Origin: Zoogloea oleivorans | GTDB taxonomy: Bacteria; Pseudomonadota; Gammaproteobacteria; Burkholderiales; Rhodocyclaceae | Direction of reading: 5' to 3' | Assembly: GCF_008107625.1 (NCBI RefSeq) | Contig: NZ_SDKK01000002.1 | Span: forward strand, 159,756-223,755 | DNA: 64,000 nucleotides | Part shown: piece after piece, positions 8,950 to 20,112 of the stretch | Position numbering within the stretch: position 1 is the stretch's first letter | Layout of the letters: the number at the start of each line of letters is the position of its first letter | Translations under genes and position numbers: made by a program | Notes under the pieces: generated by a model | Database searches by the model: none | What the model was told of the DNA's origin: nothing | What the model saw: the letters and a program-made list of their open reading frames with translations, nothing else

Positions 8950-8964
8950 TGTTGCACCGCAACA
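8950..8964. promoter_or_regulatory. Candidate operator proximal to phasin start (6-3-6 palindrome)
   Basis: TGTTGC-ACC-GCAACA is a perfect inverted repeat with a three-base centre, 42 bases before the phasin start codon. It has the same 6-3-6 layout as the second palindrome 35 bases further upstream. PhaR repressors of betaproteobacteria bind two places at phaP promoters; assignment to PhaR here is inference. Confidence 0.5.
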
Positions 8965-8982
8965 AACCCAAATGCAAGCGCT

Positions 8983-9001
8983 TTTTGTGCAGTGCACAAA
9001 A
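8983..9001. promoter_or_regulatory. Candidate PhaR operator upstream of phaP
   Basis: TTTTGTGCA-G-TGCACAAAA is a perfect palindrome around base 8992. Its core TTGTGC-N3-GCACAA recurs upstream of the secreted PHB depolymerase gene at 27556-27570. Recurrence at two PHA-related genes, and nowhere else that I noticed, suggests a shared regulator such as PhaR. Confidence 0.6.
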
Positions 9002-9055
9002 TATTTCTTCGCACTATCAAAACCCGTATCGGGCAAACCGGCCAGCGCACCGGAA

Positions 9056-9376
9056 TCACTCTTCCAGCAACTGGTCGCGCAACTGGCGCAGCCCCTCCGG
9101 CATGGTCAGTGTGGCGGTATCCCAGCCTTCGGCAGCGAGAACATCGCCGAGGCACTGCTCCATCTCCACATGCGTGCGCCGCACCGATTCCATGATGCGG
9201 GCGTGCACGCCAAAATCTTCGGTACGTGTGATGGAACAACTGAACTGGTAACGGAACAACTCGCGCAGACCGAGGATATGCTGGGCGACCTGGGCCGGGC
9301 AGGCGCACTGGAAGATCATCGCCTCCTCGATAATATGAGAGAGTTGTGCGTTGTCGAAAACGGTGGGCATTTCCAT
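9056..9376 (-). CDS. Conserved hypothetical protein, 106 residues
   Basis: A small soluble protein, largely helical, starting MEMPTVFD. It contains an MIFQCACPAQVAQHI segment with two cysteines and then an RIMESVRRTHVEMEQ helix. Two cysteines alone do not make a metal site. It follows a tiny gene with a four-base gap and may be co-transcribed with the speD arm. I do not recognise a family; function unknown. Confidence 0.55.
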   Translation of the reverse strand: MEMPTVFDNAQLSHIIEEAMIFQCACPAQVAQHILGLRELFRYQFSCSITRTEDFGVHARIMESVRRTHVEMEQCLGDVLAAEGWDTATLTMPEGLRQLRDQLLEE

Positions 9377-9380
9377 GTGC

Positions 9381-9533
9381 TTACCCTTTCACCTCGAAGA
9401 CCTCCCCGGTCGTAAAGAAGTTGCCTCCGGCAATATAGTGGATGCTGCCCTGTGCCGTCGATACCAGCACCGTCGGGCCATGGTTGGGAAGGCGGCAGGC
9501 TTTGGCCAGGGGAGCGGGCTGGAAGGTCATCAT
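9381..9533 (-). CDS. Possible 50-residue protein resembling the start of a flavin reductase
   Basis: A short frame reading MMTFQPAPLAKACRLPNHG then TVLVSTAQG. That opening strongly recalls the N-terminus of flavin-reductase-like FMN-binding proteins (RLxNHGPTVLVS), but the frame ends after 50 residues with GGNFFTTGEVFEVKG, far short of the usual 170 or more. There is no clear ribosome site. It could be a true small protein of the cluster or the remnant of a deleted reductase. It lies between speD and the 106-residue hypothetical gene, all reading left. Confidence 0.4.
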   Translation of the reverse strand: MMTFQPAPLAKACRLPNHGPTVLVSTAQGSIHYIAGGNFFTTGEVFEVKG

Positions 9534-9564
9534 ACGAAACACAAAGTCAGTACAGCCTGCGATT

Positions 9565-9924
9565 CTATCCCCTGGATGCCTCCTGCCGGGTCACGGACTC
9601 CGCCTGCAGCGCGGCCTCGATCACGGCCACTGCCTTTTCGGGCTGGGCGGCGCCGCACATGAACACATCCACCGCCGCAAACCCATGCTCCGGCCAGGTG
9701 TGAATGCTGATGTGCGACTCCTTCAGCAGCAGCACACCGGTCACGCCCAGGCCTGGCCCGAAGTGGTGAAACTCGCCACCCACCGGCGTCGCCCCGGCCG
9801 CCCGAGCGGCATCGCGGAGCAGGTTTTCGATGGCCAAGCAGTCGCCAAGATACGCAGCGCCAACGCCGTGCAAATCTACCAGCAGGTGGCGCCCCCGCGG
9901 AAGGTGAACGGCAGTATCGCTCAC
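9565..9924 (-). CDS. speD: S-adenosylmethionine decarboxylase, prokaryotic type
   Basis: The 119-residue product matches class 1B AdoMet decarboxylases. GRHLLVDLHGV opens the fold, and KESHISIHTWPE carries the self-cleavage site. Ser70 would become the pyruvoyl group, with His75 and Cys90 (DVFMCG) as processing and donor residues. The enzyme makes decarboxylated AdoMet, the aminopropyl donor for spermidine-type amines. I chose a GTG start because it overlaps the TGA of the upstream small membrane gene (GTGA) and gives the usual length; the longer ATG frame runs back through that gene. Its presence beside an aminopropyltransferase-like membrane protein argues that the cluster makes a polyamine or a polyamine adduct. 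Confidence 0.9.
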   Translation of the reverse strand: MSDTAVHLPRGRHLLVDLHGVGAAYLGDCLAIENLLRDAARAAGATPVGGEFHHFGPGLGVTGVLLLKESHISIHTWPEHGFAAVDVFMCGAAQPEKAVAVIEAALQAESVTRQEASRG

Positions 9925-10079
9925 TTGTGCCCACCGCCACCGGACGACCAGCCGCCGCCGGACGAGCCACTGTTCCAGCTGCGCGAACTGCCGCTCGAAC
10001 CACGCCGCTCGTCGACGTTTTCGAGGGTCGCGACGAGCACCACGATCAGCCCGAAAACGATGTAGCCCCAGCGCGTCAT
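9921..10079 (-). CDS. Small single-pass membrane protein with Gly/Ser-rich tail
   Basis: A 52-residue peptide: MTRWGYIVFGLIVVLVATLE forms one membrane segment, followed by a charged turn and a Ser/Gly/Trp tail ending GGGWSSGGGGHK. Its start overlaps the stop of the DUF4178 gene (ATGA), and its stop overlaps the start of speD (GTGA), so it is locked into the operon by two couplings. That placement argues that it is a real gene in spite of its size. Gly-rich tails of this kind also end YgcG/TPM-type membrane proteins. Function unknown. Confidence 0.7.
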   Translation of the reverse strand: MTRWGYIVFGLIVVLVATLENVDERRGSSGSSRSWNSGSSGGGWSSGGGGHK

Positions 10080-11569
10080 GACTTGTCCTCGAACAGACCT
10101 GTGTAAACGGGCAGCCACAGGACGATGAAGGCAACCAAGGTCACCACCCAGCTATACAGGCTCCCCATGAAAGACAGGGGAATGTTGACGAGCAACAGGA
10201 CGGCCGAGAAGGCGATGGCGAGGGGGCGCAGGGAGGCCCGCGGGTCGGCGTCGGAACGCGTGCTGCCGGCGTCGGCCAGCGACGCGACAAAAGCCCCGGC
10301 AGTCAGCTTGCCACCCTTGCCGAACCAGCCATCGACGGTACTCGCCGGCACGCGCTGGGCGAGGGACCAGGTGATTTCCGCCGGACTGCGCTCGCTGCTG
10401 AGGGTGCCGCGGCTGCCCCGGTAATCGGTGATGGAAACACTGTCGCCAACCTTGACCCTCCAGTTGAAGGCCCCGGCGGCGTAAATCACCTCGGCACCGT
10501 AGGCGATCATGCGCGTGAAGGCGCTGCCGTCGAGGCGCACCGCGCTGGCGGAAACCGACTCCGGCCAGCTGTCGAGCACCTTGACCTTGTCCCACGCCGC
10601 GGCGGATTCGACGAGCCACAAAAAACCGGCTGCTTCGCTGAACAACAGGTATTCGGTCCACGCCTCCGTCTCGCCCACCTCGCGGCAGCGCATCAGGCCG
10701 ATCAGACTGAAGGCATGGCCGTCGATCTTCGCCACGTCGCCGAGCGCCAGCGTCGTCGGCATCATCGCTTCACGGCGGGCCGCCTCCATGATCTCGACGG
10801 TACCGGTGGTGGCGTCGGATTCGGTGCCGCAGGCCGGACAGTGCAGATGGGCAGCCACCGCCGGACGCCAGCTGATGGACGCACCACAGGCCGGGCATTC
10901 CAGCGACGCAGCCTGGCCCTTGAGATGTCCGGCGCTACGGGCGATTTCATCGGGCTCGCGCAACAGCTGGCATTTGAGGTCGGCAAGACTGACCGCCTTG
11001 CCGACGTAACGGCGGGGCTGGGGACCATCGGAATAATCGAGGGTCAGAAAGCGGTGCGCCTGGCGGTAGTCGGCCACCCGGGCTTCCCAGCCGGCCCCCA
11101 CCTGGAAGGGCAGTTCGCCTTCGCCACCGGTGCAGCGGGCGGTGCGCAGATCAGCCGCCGAGTAGGTCACGCCCTCAAAAACGTAGGCACCACCGGGAAT
11201 GATCTGGCCGAAGGGCGGCGCATCGTCAGCGCGGCCGCTGTCGAGGGTGATCGCGTACTGGCCGGAGGCATCCGACAACCAGCCGCCCGTACCGTCGTCG
11301 AAGAGGATGTACCACTCGTTCCAGAAGCCCGCCTCGTAACGCAGCTGGATGCGCCCGACCACGCCAAAGGCCTTGCCGGCGTACATGCCCGAGGTGGTGA
11401 TGCGGATCGGCGAGTAATCCTCCAGCGCCACCGCCATCTTGCCCACGTCGCGCACCGCGTCGGCCTCGCGCAGCAGCGTGCTGCGGCAGTATTCGCAGAC
11501 GGCGATGGCCGAAGTGGCGGAACGGAAGGTGACCTCCGCGCCGCAGCTCGGACAGGCGAGCTTGAACAT
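10076..11569 (-). CDS. Double zinc-ribbon / DUF4178 membrane protein
   Basis: A 497-residue protein built of two similar halves. The first zinc ribbon (CPSCGAEVTFRS ... CEYCRS, residues 6-29) leads into a DUF4178 beta-domain (KAFGVVGRIQLRYEAGFWNE, then FDDGTGGWL). A second ribbon (CPACGASISW ... CPACG) near residue 225 leads into a second DUF4178 copy (HAFSLIGLMRCREVGETE, then YLLFSEAAGFLWL). The C-terminus carries two membrane helices. DUF4178 proteins have no established biochemical role but co-occur with SPFH, DUF350 and spermidine-synthase-like genes. The gene lies between the SPFH gene (eight bases apart) and the small membrane peptide. Confidence 0.82.
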   Translation of the reverse strand: MFKLACPSCGAEVTFRSATSAIAVCEYCRSTLLREADAVRDVGKMAVALEDYSPIRITTSGMYAGKAFGVVGRIQLRYEAGFWNEWYILFDDGTGGWLSDASGQYAITLDSGRADDAPPFGQIIPGGAYVFEGVTYSAADLRTARCTGGEGELPFQVGAGWEARVADYRQAHRFLTLDYSDGPQPRRYVGKAVSLADLKCQLLREPDEIARSAGHLKGQAASLECPACGASISWRPAVAAHLHCPACGTESDATTGTVEIMEAARREAMMPTTLALGDVAKIDGHAFSLIGLMRCREVGETEAWTEYLLFSEAAGFLWLVESAAAWDKVKVLDSWPESVSASAVRLDGSAFTRMIAYGAEVIYAAGAFNWRVKVGDSVSITDYRGSRGTLSSERSPAEITWSLAQRVPASTVDGWFGKGGKLTAGAFVASLADAGSTRSDADPRASLRPLAIAFSAVLLLVNIPLSFMGSLYSWVVTLVAFIVLWLPVYTGLFEDKS

Positions 11570-11577
11570 CCGGGCGC

Positions 11578-12588
11578 TTAACCGATGAGCTTCTTGAGGA
11601 TTTCAGCCTTGGCCGAATCGTAATCGGCCTGGGTGACGAGGCCCTTGTCGAGCAGGCTCTTGAGCTTGGCAAGACGGGCTTCCGGATCTTCGCCAGCCGG
11701 TGCTGCGACCGGCGCTGCAGCCGGCGCCTGACTGCCGCGCAGCGCGTCCATCATCACCTGTCCCATGCCCACGCCGGCGGCCAAACCGGCACCCACACCA
11801 GCCAGCCCGCCCTCGTTCTGCGCTGCCAGCGGCACGGAGTTGGCCACCTGGTACTGGGTGTACTTGGCAAGGTCGCCGACCATGCCCATCGAGATGCGCG
11901 TGTCGATGGCCTTTTGCAGCTCTTCGGGCAGGGAGATGTTCTCCACCGCGAAGTTGTCGAGCGTCATCCCGTAGCGCTCGAAGGTCGGCGTCATCGCCTC
12001 GGTCATGCGCTGGGCCAGCAGGATCTGGTTGGCGGCCATGTCGAGAAAGGGCACCTCGGCACCGCCCAGTGTGGCGCTCATGGTGGCCACGACGAGGTTG
12101 CGCAACTGCTGCTCCAGTTCGTCCACCGTGTAGGCGGCGCGGGTGCCGCTGATTTCGGTGAAGAACTTCCGCGGGTCGGCCAGCTTGTACGAATACATGC
12201 CGAAGGCACGCAAGCGCACCATGCCGAAATCCTTGTCGCGGATGGTGATCGGCTGCGGGGTGCCCCACTTGCGGCCAAGCTGCAGGCGGGTGCTGAAGAA
12301 GTAAACGTCGGACTTGAAGGGCGACTCGAAGAGCTTGTCCCAGTTCTTCAGGTAAGTGAGTACCGGGATGGTCTGGGTGGTTAGCGTGTACATGCCCGGC
12401 CCGAAGACGTCGGCGATTTTGCCTTCATTGACGAAGACGGCCATCTGCGAATCGCGCACGGTCAGGCTGGCGCCGTACTGGATCTCGAAATCCTCCATCG
12501 GATAACGCCAGGCCAGGGTGCCGTCGGCGTCCTCGTTCCACTGGAGGACGTCGATGAACTGCTTCTTGATGAAGGATCCGAGACTCAT
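11578..12588 (-). CDS. SPFH-domain protein with C-terminal SHOCT motif
   Basis: This 336-residue protein starts MSLGSFIKKQFIDVLQW behind a GGAG site. The SPFH (band 7/stomatin-like) domain spans about 25-235, with VRDSQMAVFVNEGKIADVF and the helical ELEQQLRNLVVATMSATL. It is of the YdjI/virion-core-like subfamily that lacks an N-terminal membrane helix. A glycine/alanine linker follows, then a SHOCT motif (ARLAKLKSLLDKGLVTQADY), which is often a small oligomerisation or membrane-binding unit. SPFH proteins form scaffolds at membranes. Next to DUF4178 and DUF350 genes, it probably organises a membrane assembly. Confidence 0.85.
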   Translation of the reverse strand: MSLGSFIKKQFIDVLQWNEDADGTLAWRYPMEDFEIQYGASLTVRDSQMAVFVNEGKIADVFGPGMYTLTTQTIPVLTYLKNWDKLFESPFKSDVYFFSTRLQLGRKWGTPQPITIRDKDFGMVRLRAFGMYSYKLADPRKFFTEISGTRAAYTVDELEQQLRNLVVATMSATLGGAEVPFLDMAANQILLAQRMTEAMTPTFERYGMTLDNFAVENISLPEELQKAIDTRISMGMVGDLAKYTQYQVANSVPLAAQNEGGLAGVGAGLAAGVGMGQVMMDALRGSQAPAAAPVAAPAGEDPEARLAKLKSLLDKGLVTQADYDSAKAEILKKLIG

Positions 12589-12607
12589 GAAAGTGCTCCA
12601 GTAAAAA

Positions 12608-12994
12608 TCAGGACATGCAGGCGGCGTTGATGATGCCGACAACGAGCGACAACACGCCCGCCGAGGCTCCCGCCGCCACGTTGTTGCCGGCCAGTTGGTC
12701 GGGCAGGCGGGGAAAGGCCCGCGCCAGCAGGGCGTAGGTAATGACCTGCACCACCAGCCCGCAACTGCCCCACATCAGGAACAGCGCGTAGCTGTCGTTG
12801 TGCAGGATGCTGGAAGCGACGGTGAGCGAAAACCCGATGGTCGCTCCGCCCAGCGACAAAGCCGGTGCAACGATGCCCTGGCGGATCAGCGCGAGTTCAT
12901 GAAACGGCGTCACCCGCATGTAGATGACGACGAACAGGCCCACCATCAGCAGGCCGGAAAGCAGGTGCAGCAGGTAGTTGGAAAACGCTTCCAT
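12608..12994 (-). CDS. DUF350 (YjfL-like) membrane protein
   Basis: This 128-residue protein has four membrane helices in two DUF350 repeats (YLLHLLSGLLMVGLFVVIYM; GIVAPALSLGGATIGFSLTV; LMWGSCGLVVQVITYALLAR; GVLSLVVGIINAACMS). E. coli YjfL belongs to the same family and sits in an operon with a glutathionylspermidine-synthase-like ATP-grasp gene, another link to polyamines. The start MEAFSNYLL fits the family; an alternative MSRRQ start lies 30 bases upstream. It is the promoter-proximal gene of the leftward arm, divergent from the spermidine-synthase-like gene. Confidence 0.82.
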   Translation of the reverse strand: MEAFSNYLLHLLSGLLMVGLFVVIYMRVTPFHELALIRQGIVAPALSLGGATIGFSLTVASSILHNDSYALFLMWGSCGLVVQVITYALLARAFPRLPDQLAGNNVAAGASAGVLSLVVGIINAACMS

Positions 12995-13077
12995 GAACGG
13001 AATCCCGGTTTGGCGGCGGCTCATTTAGCCAGCATTTCCCGTGCCCGGCAAGCGCTTTGCAGGTAGAGTCCGCAGCC

Positions 13078-14628
13078 ATGTCCGCGCCCGTCTCCCGCCC
13101 TCCCGCCGCCGAACCCGCACCGGATCGGCTGCTGATCCTGTCGGTCTTCGTGGTGGCCTCCTGCGGCCTCGCCTACGAGCTGATCGCCGGCGCCCTGTCG
13201 AGCTACCTGCTCGGCGACTCGGTGCTGCAGTTCTCGTCGATCATCGGCTGCTACCTGTTTGCGATGGGCGTCGGCTCGCACCTGTCGAAGTACGTGAAGG
13301 ACGAGGACGTGCTGGCCCGCTTCATCGACATCGAGCTGCTCGTCGGGCTGATCGGCGGCGTCTCGGCAACATTGCTGTTCCTCCTTTTCGCATGGATGGC
13401 GGCGCCCTTCCGCAGTGCGCTGTACGCCCTTGTATTTGCGCTGGGTGTGCTGGTGGGCATGGAGATTCCGCTGGTGATGCGCGTCCTCAACGGGCGCAAG
13501 GCGGTGTTCAGCGAGCTGGTCAGCCGGGTGCTGACCTTTGACTACCTGGGCGCGCTGGCGGTATCCCTGCTCTTCCCACTGGTGCTCGCCCCCAAGCTGG
13601 GGCTGTCGCGCAGCGGCTTCCTGTTCGGCATGGCCAACGCCGCGGTGGCGCTGTGGACGCTGTGGCACTACCGCCTCGAAATCCCCCGCCTGCGCACACG
13701 CCTGACCCGCGGCGTACTGGTGATGGCCTTCCTCGGCTGCGGCCTGCTGCTGTCCGAAAACCTGACCCGCTGGGCCGAGCGCGGCCTGTTTGGCGATGAA
13801 ATCATCTTCGCCACCACCACGCCTTATCAACGCCTGGTGGTCACCCGCTGGAAGGACGACACGCGCCTCTACATCAACGGCAACCTGCAGTTCTCCAGCC
13901 GCGACGAACACCGTTACCACGAGGCCCTGGTCCACCCGGCCCTGCAGTCGATGCCGTGGGCAAAATCGGTGCTGGTACTGGGCGGCGGCGACGGGCTGGC
14001 GGTGCGCGAAGTCCTGCGCCACGCCAACGTACAGCACGTCACCCTGGTCGATCTCGACCCGGCCATGACCGGGCTGTTCTCGCGCAACGATTACCTGGCG
14101 GGCCTCAACGGCGGATCGCTGAAGGACGCCCGCGTCACGGTCATCAACGCCGACGCCGGCCAGTGGCTGGAGACCAATGCCGACGCCTTCGACCTGATCG
14201 TCGCCGACTTTCCCGACCCGTCCAGCTTCGGTCTCGGCAAGCTCTACTCGGTGCCCATCTACCGCCTGATGGCCAAGCACCTGTCCGAAAACGGCGCCCT
14301 CGTCGTGCAATCCACCTCGCCGTGGTTCGCCCCGCGCAGCTACTGGTGCATCGACGCCACCTTGCGCGAAGCCGGCTTCCACACCCATCCGTATCACGCC
14401 TACGTGCCGTCCTTCGGCGAGTGGGGCTTCAACCTCGCCACCAAACGCACCGGCTTCACGCCGCCCACCCGCTACAGCGTCCCGACCCGCTTCCTCGACG
14501 CCGAAACCACCCGCCTGATGTTCCGGTTTCCGCCCGACATGCAACCCCTGCCGGTGGAGCCCAACCGCCTCAACAGCCAGGGCCTGGTGCATTACTTCGA
14601 GCAGGACTGGGGCAACGTGATCCGGTGA
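13078..14628 (+). CDS. Membrane-anchored spermidine synthase-like aminopropyltransferase
   Basis: A 516-residue protein in two parts. Residues 20-235 hold six or seven membrane helices (ILSVFVVASCGLAYELIAGA; IIGCYLFAMGVGSHLSKYV). The cytoplasmic half is a spermidine-synthase fold: TTTPYQRLVVTRW, then DEHRYHEALVHPAL, the AdoMet-binding glycine loop LVLGGGDGLAVREVL, DLDPAM and the catalytic DFPDPSS. These keep the dcAdoMet-binding and proton-acceptor positions, so transfer of aminopropyl groups is plausible, with the acceptor at the membrane. SpeD, encoded in the opposite arm, would supply the donor. Its stop overlaps the next start (TGATG). Confidence 0.88.
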   Translation: MSAPVSRPPAAEPAPDRLLILSVFVVASCGLAYELIAGALSSYLLGDSVLQFSSIIGCYLFAMGVGSHLSKYVKDEDVLARFIDIELLVGLIGGVSATLLFLLFAWMAAPFRSALYALVFALGVLVGMEIPLVMRVLNGRKAVFSELVSRVLTFDYLGALAVSLLFPLVLAPKLGLSRSGFLFGMANAAVALWTLWHYRLEIPRLRTRLTRGVLVMAFLGCGLLLSENLTRWAERGLFGDEIIFATTTPYQRLVVTRWKDDTRLYINGNLQFSSRDEHRYHEALVHPALQSMPWAKSVLVLGGGDGLAVREVLRHANVQHVTLVDLDPAMTGLFSRNDYLAGLNGGSLKDARVTVINADAGQWLETNADAFDLIVADFPDPSSFGLGKLYSVPIYRLMAKHLSENGALVVQSTSPWFAPRSYWCIDATLREAGFHTHPYHAYVPSFGEWGFNLATKRTGFTPPTRYSVPTRFLDAETTRLMFRFPPDMQPLPVEPNRLNSQGLVHYFEQDWGNVIR

Positions 14629-16247
14629 TGCAGCGACGGCGCTTTCTGCACGCCGGGCTCGGCGCCGGCCTGGCCCTCGCCCTGCCCGGCTGCCATCCGT
14701 TGAGCCACCTCGGCATTCCGCTCACGGTACTGCATCCCGGCATGGCCGAGGGCCATCGCCTGCGGGATGGTGCCCCGCTGCCCGCCCCTAGCCGCGAAAT
14801 CCGCACCGGCGTCGTCATCCTCGGCAGCGGCGTTGCCGGCCTCACCGCGGCGTGGCGGCTGGCGAAGGAAGGCGTCGATGACTTCCTGCTCGTGAACGGC
14901 CCGGAGCCCGACGGCAACGCCGCCGGCGGGCGCTTCGACAGCCCTTCCGGCGCACTCGCCTACCCCCGCGGCGCCCATTACCTGCCGCTGCCCTCGCCCG
15001 AATCGACCACCGTGCGCGAACTGCTGGCCGAACTGGAGGTGATCGAAGCCAATCCCTTCTCCGCCCGCCCGCGCTTTGCCGAAACGGCGTTGGTGCACGC
15101 CCCCGATGAGCGCCTGTTCTTTGGCGGTGACTGGCACGACGGCCTGCTCCCCACCGAACACGTGGGCGCCGACGAAGCCGCCCAGCACCGGCGCTTTCTG
15201 GCCGAAATGGCCCGCCTCACCCACACCCGCGGCAGCGACGGACGGCGCCTCTTTTGCGTGCCGCTGGTCCAGTCGTCCGCCGACCCAAGCTGGCGCGCGC
15301 TCGATGCCACGCCCTTCCGCGACTGGCTCAGCGCCAGCGGCTACACCGCGCCGAGCCTGCACGCCTATCTCGACTATGTGTGCCGCGACGAATACGGCGC
15401 CGGCCCGGAGCGGATCTCTGCCTGGGCCGGCCTGCACTACTTCGCCAGCCGCGGCGGACAGGCCGAAAACGCCCCCGACGGCGCCCTCCTGACCTGGCCC
15501 GACGGCCTCGCCTTTCTCGCCAGCGGCCTACGCCGGCGGGTGCCCGCCACGCGCCAGATGGCCGGCCACGCGTTGCGCATCCGCGAAACCGGCAAGGGCG
15601 TCGAGGTACTCGGCATCGACGCCGCCGGCCCCTTCTTGATCCGCGCCCGCAAGGCCATCTGCGCGATGCCACTCCACGTGGCGGCCCGGCTCATCCCGCA
15701 CATCCGCGACTACGGCTTCGATCCGGCCGCCCACCTGCCGCCCCAGGCGGCGTGGCTGGTGGCCAACTTCCTGCTAGACGGCTTTCCGCCCGAGCCCACC
15801 GAGCAGCCCCTCGCCTGGGACAACGTGATCCATGGCAGCCCCGGCCTCGGCTGGGTCGTGGCCACACACCAGCAGATCCGCGCCGCCCGCCCGGCGCACA
15901 CGGTGTTCACCACCTACCAGGCCCTCGCCGATCGCCCCCCCGCCGAGGCGCGCCGCTGGCTGGAAAGCGCCTCGGCCGACGAACTCTTCGCGCTGGCCAG
16001 CGTCGACCTGATCAGCACCTACGGCAAACTGGAACTGTGGCAACGCACGCGGGCCGTCGAAATCACCGTGCGTGCTCACGGCATGGCCTCGCCGGTATGC
16101 GGCAGCCTCGCCAACCCCGGCCTGGCCGCCCTGCGGGAAGCCGACGGACGCCTGCTCTTTGCTCACGCCGACCTGTCCGGCTACTCGGTGTTCGAGGAAG
16201 CCAGCTGGTGGGGCGACCGGGCCGCCCGGCTCGCCGCCAGTCACTAA
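14628..16247 (+). CDS. Exported FAD-dependent amine oxidase-like lipoprotein
   Basis: A 539-residue flavoprotein. The N-terminus MQRRRFLHAGLGAGLALALP followed by GC combines a twin-arginine-like motif (RRRFL) with a lipobox (LPGC). This predicts export in folded form and lipid anchoring. The dinucleotide fold VVILGSGVAGLTAAWRLA is at about 62-79. The remainder resembles NAD(P)-binding amine/phytoene oxidoreductases, with a C-terminal flavin segment LLFAHADLSGYSVFEEA. It is translationally coupled to the spermidine-synthase-like gene, so an amine made there is the obvious candidate substrate. That substrate is inference; no published activity is known to me. Confidence 0.82.
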   Translation: MQRRRFLHAGLGAGLALALPGCHPLSHLGIPLTVLHPGMAEGHRLRDGAPLPAPSREIRTGVVILGSGVAGLTAAWRLAKEGVDDFLLVNGPEPDGNAAGGRFDSPSGALAYPRGAHYLPLPSPESTTVRELLAELEVIEANPFSARPRFAETALVHAPDERLFFGGDWHDGLLPTEHVGADEAAQHRRFLAEMARLTHTRGSDGRRLFCVPLVQSSADPSWRALDATPFRDWLSASGYTAPSLHAYLDYVCRDEYGAGPERISAWAGLHYFASRGGQAENAPDGALLTWPDGLAFLASGLRRRVPATRQMAGHALRIRETGKGVEVLGIDAAGPFLIRARKAICAMPLHVAARLIPHIRDYGFDPAAHLPPQAAWLVANFLLDGFPPEPTEQPLAWDNVIHGSPGLGWVVATHQQIRAARPAHTVFTTYQALADRPPAEARRWLESASADELFALASVDLISTYGKLELWQRTRAVEITVRAHGMASPVCGSLANPGLAALREADGRLLFAHADLSGYSVFEEASWWGDRAARLAASH

Positions 16248-17101
16248 AGGAAGAATCGCCATGCTCGCCGTCCGCACACAGCCCACACACCCGGCGCGAC
16301 GACAGCGGGGACTGCTCTTCAGCCTGCTCACCGTCCTGCTGCTGGGCTACGGCGCGGTCATCACCGGCATCGGACTGAACCAGGAGAGCCTGCTCTTCCA
16401 CCCGGAAGCACTGCCCGCCGACTTCAGCTTCGCCGGTCGCTACCCGCCCGAGCAGGACTTCGAAGAGATGCGCATTGCAGTAGACGGTGCCGAACTCGAC
16501 GCCCTGCTGTTCCGCCAGCCGGCCAGTCGCGGGCTGGTCTTCTACCTGCACGGCAATGCGGGCAACCTGGTCACCTGGACCAACAACGTGGACTATTACC
16601 GGCGCCTCGGATTCGATCTCTTCATGCTCGACTACCGGGGTTTCGGCAAGAGCACTGGCCACATCGCCAGCGAGGCCCAGTTGCACGCCGACGTACGCAC
16701 CGCCTGGGACCGGGTCGCCCCGGCCTACACGGGCAAGCCGGTGGTGATCCTCGGCCGCTCACTGGGTAGCGGCCTCGCCGCCCGCCTGGCAGCCGACGTG
16801 ACGCCGGACCTGCTGGTACTGGTGTCGCCCTACGCCAGCCTCGAACAGGTGGCGAAAGAGCGTTTTCCGCTGGTCCCGGGGATGCTGCTGAAATACCCCC
16901 TGCGCAGCGACCAGCTGATGGGCACCCTGAAAAGCCCGGTCCTGATCACCCACGGCGACCGTGACGAGGTCATTCCCTTCGCCCACGCCCAGGCGCTGCT
17001 CACGGCAAGCGGCGGACAGGCCGAACTGGTACAGGTGGAAGGCGCCCGCCATGGCGACATCCAGCGCTTCCCGGCCTACCTGGACGGCCTCTCCCGGCGC
17101 C

Positions 17102-20080
<2,979 letters not shown>

Positions 20081-20112
20081 AACCGGACAGCAAGTTTACA
20101 CTGGCGTATGCG

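Noticed and set aside
9056-9376. Zinc or iron-sulfur site in the 106-residue protein
   Set aside because: Only two cysteines (CACP) are present and no second ligand pair follows.
7282-9415. Long plus-strand frames opposite the esterase and phasin genes
   Set aside because: The minus-strand products are clearly an alpha/beta hydrolase and a phasin with ribosome sites and a terminator; the plus frames have no start signal or domain.
13021-14592. A 523-codon open frame on the minus strand opposite the spermidine-synthase-like gene
   Set aside because: Its composition (Gln/Ala/Gly/His-rich, no recognisable domain) is that of an antisense shadow in GC-rich DNA; the plus-strand frame has clear motifs.
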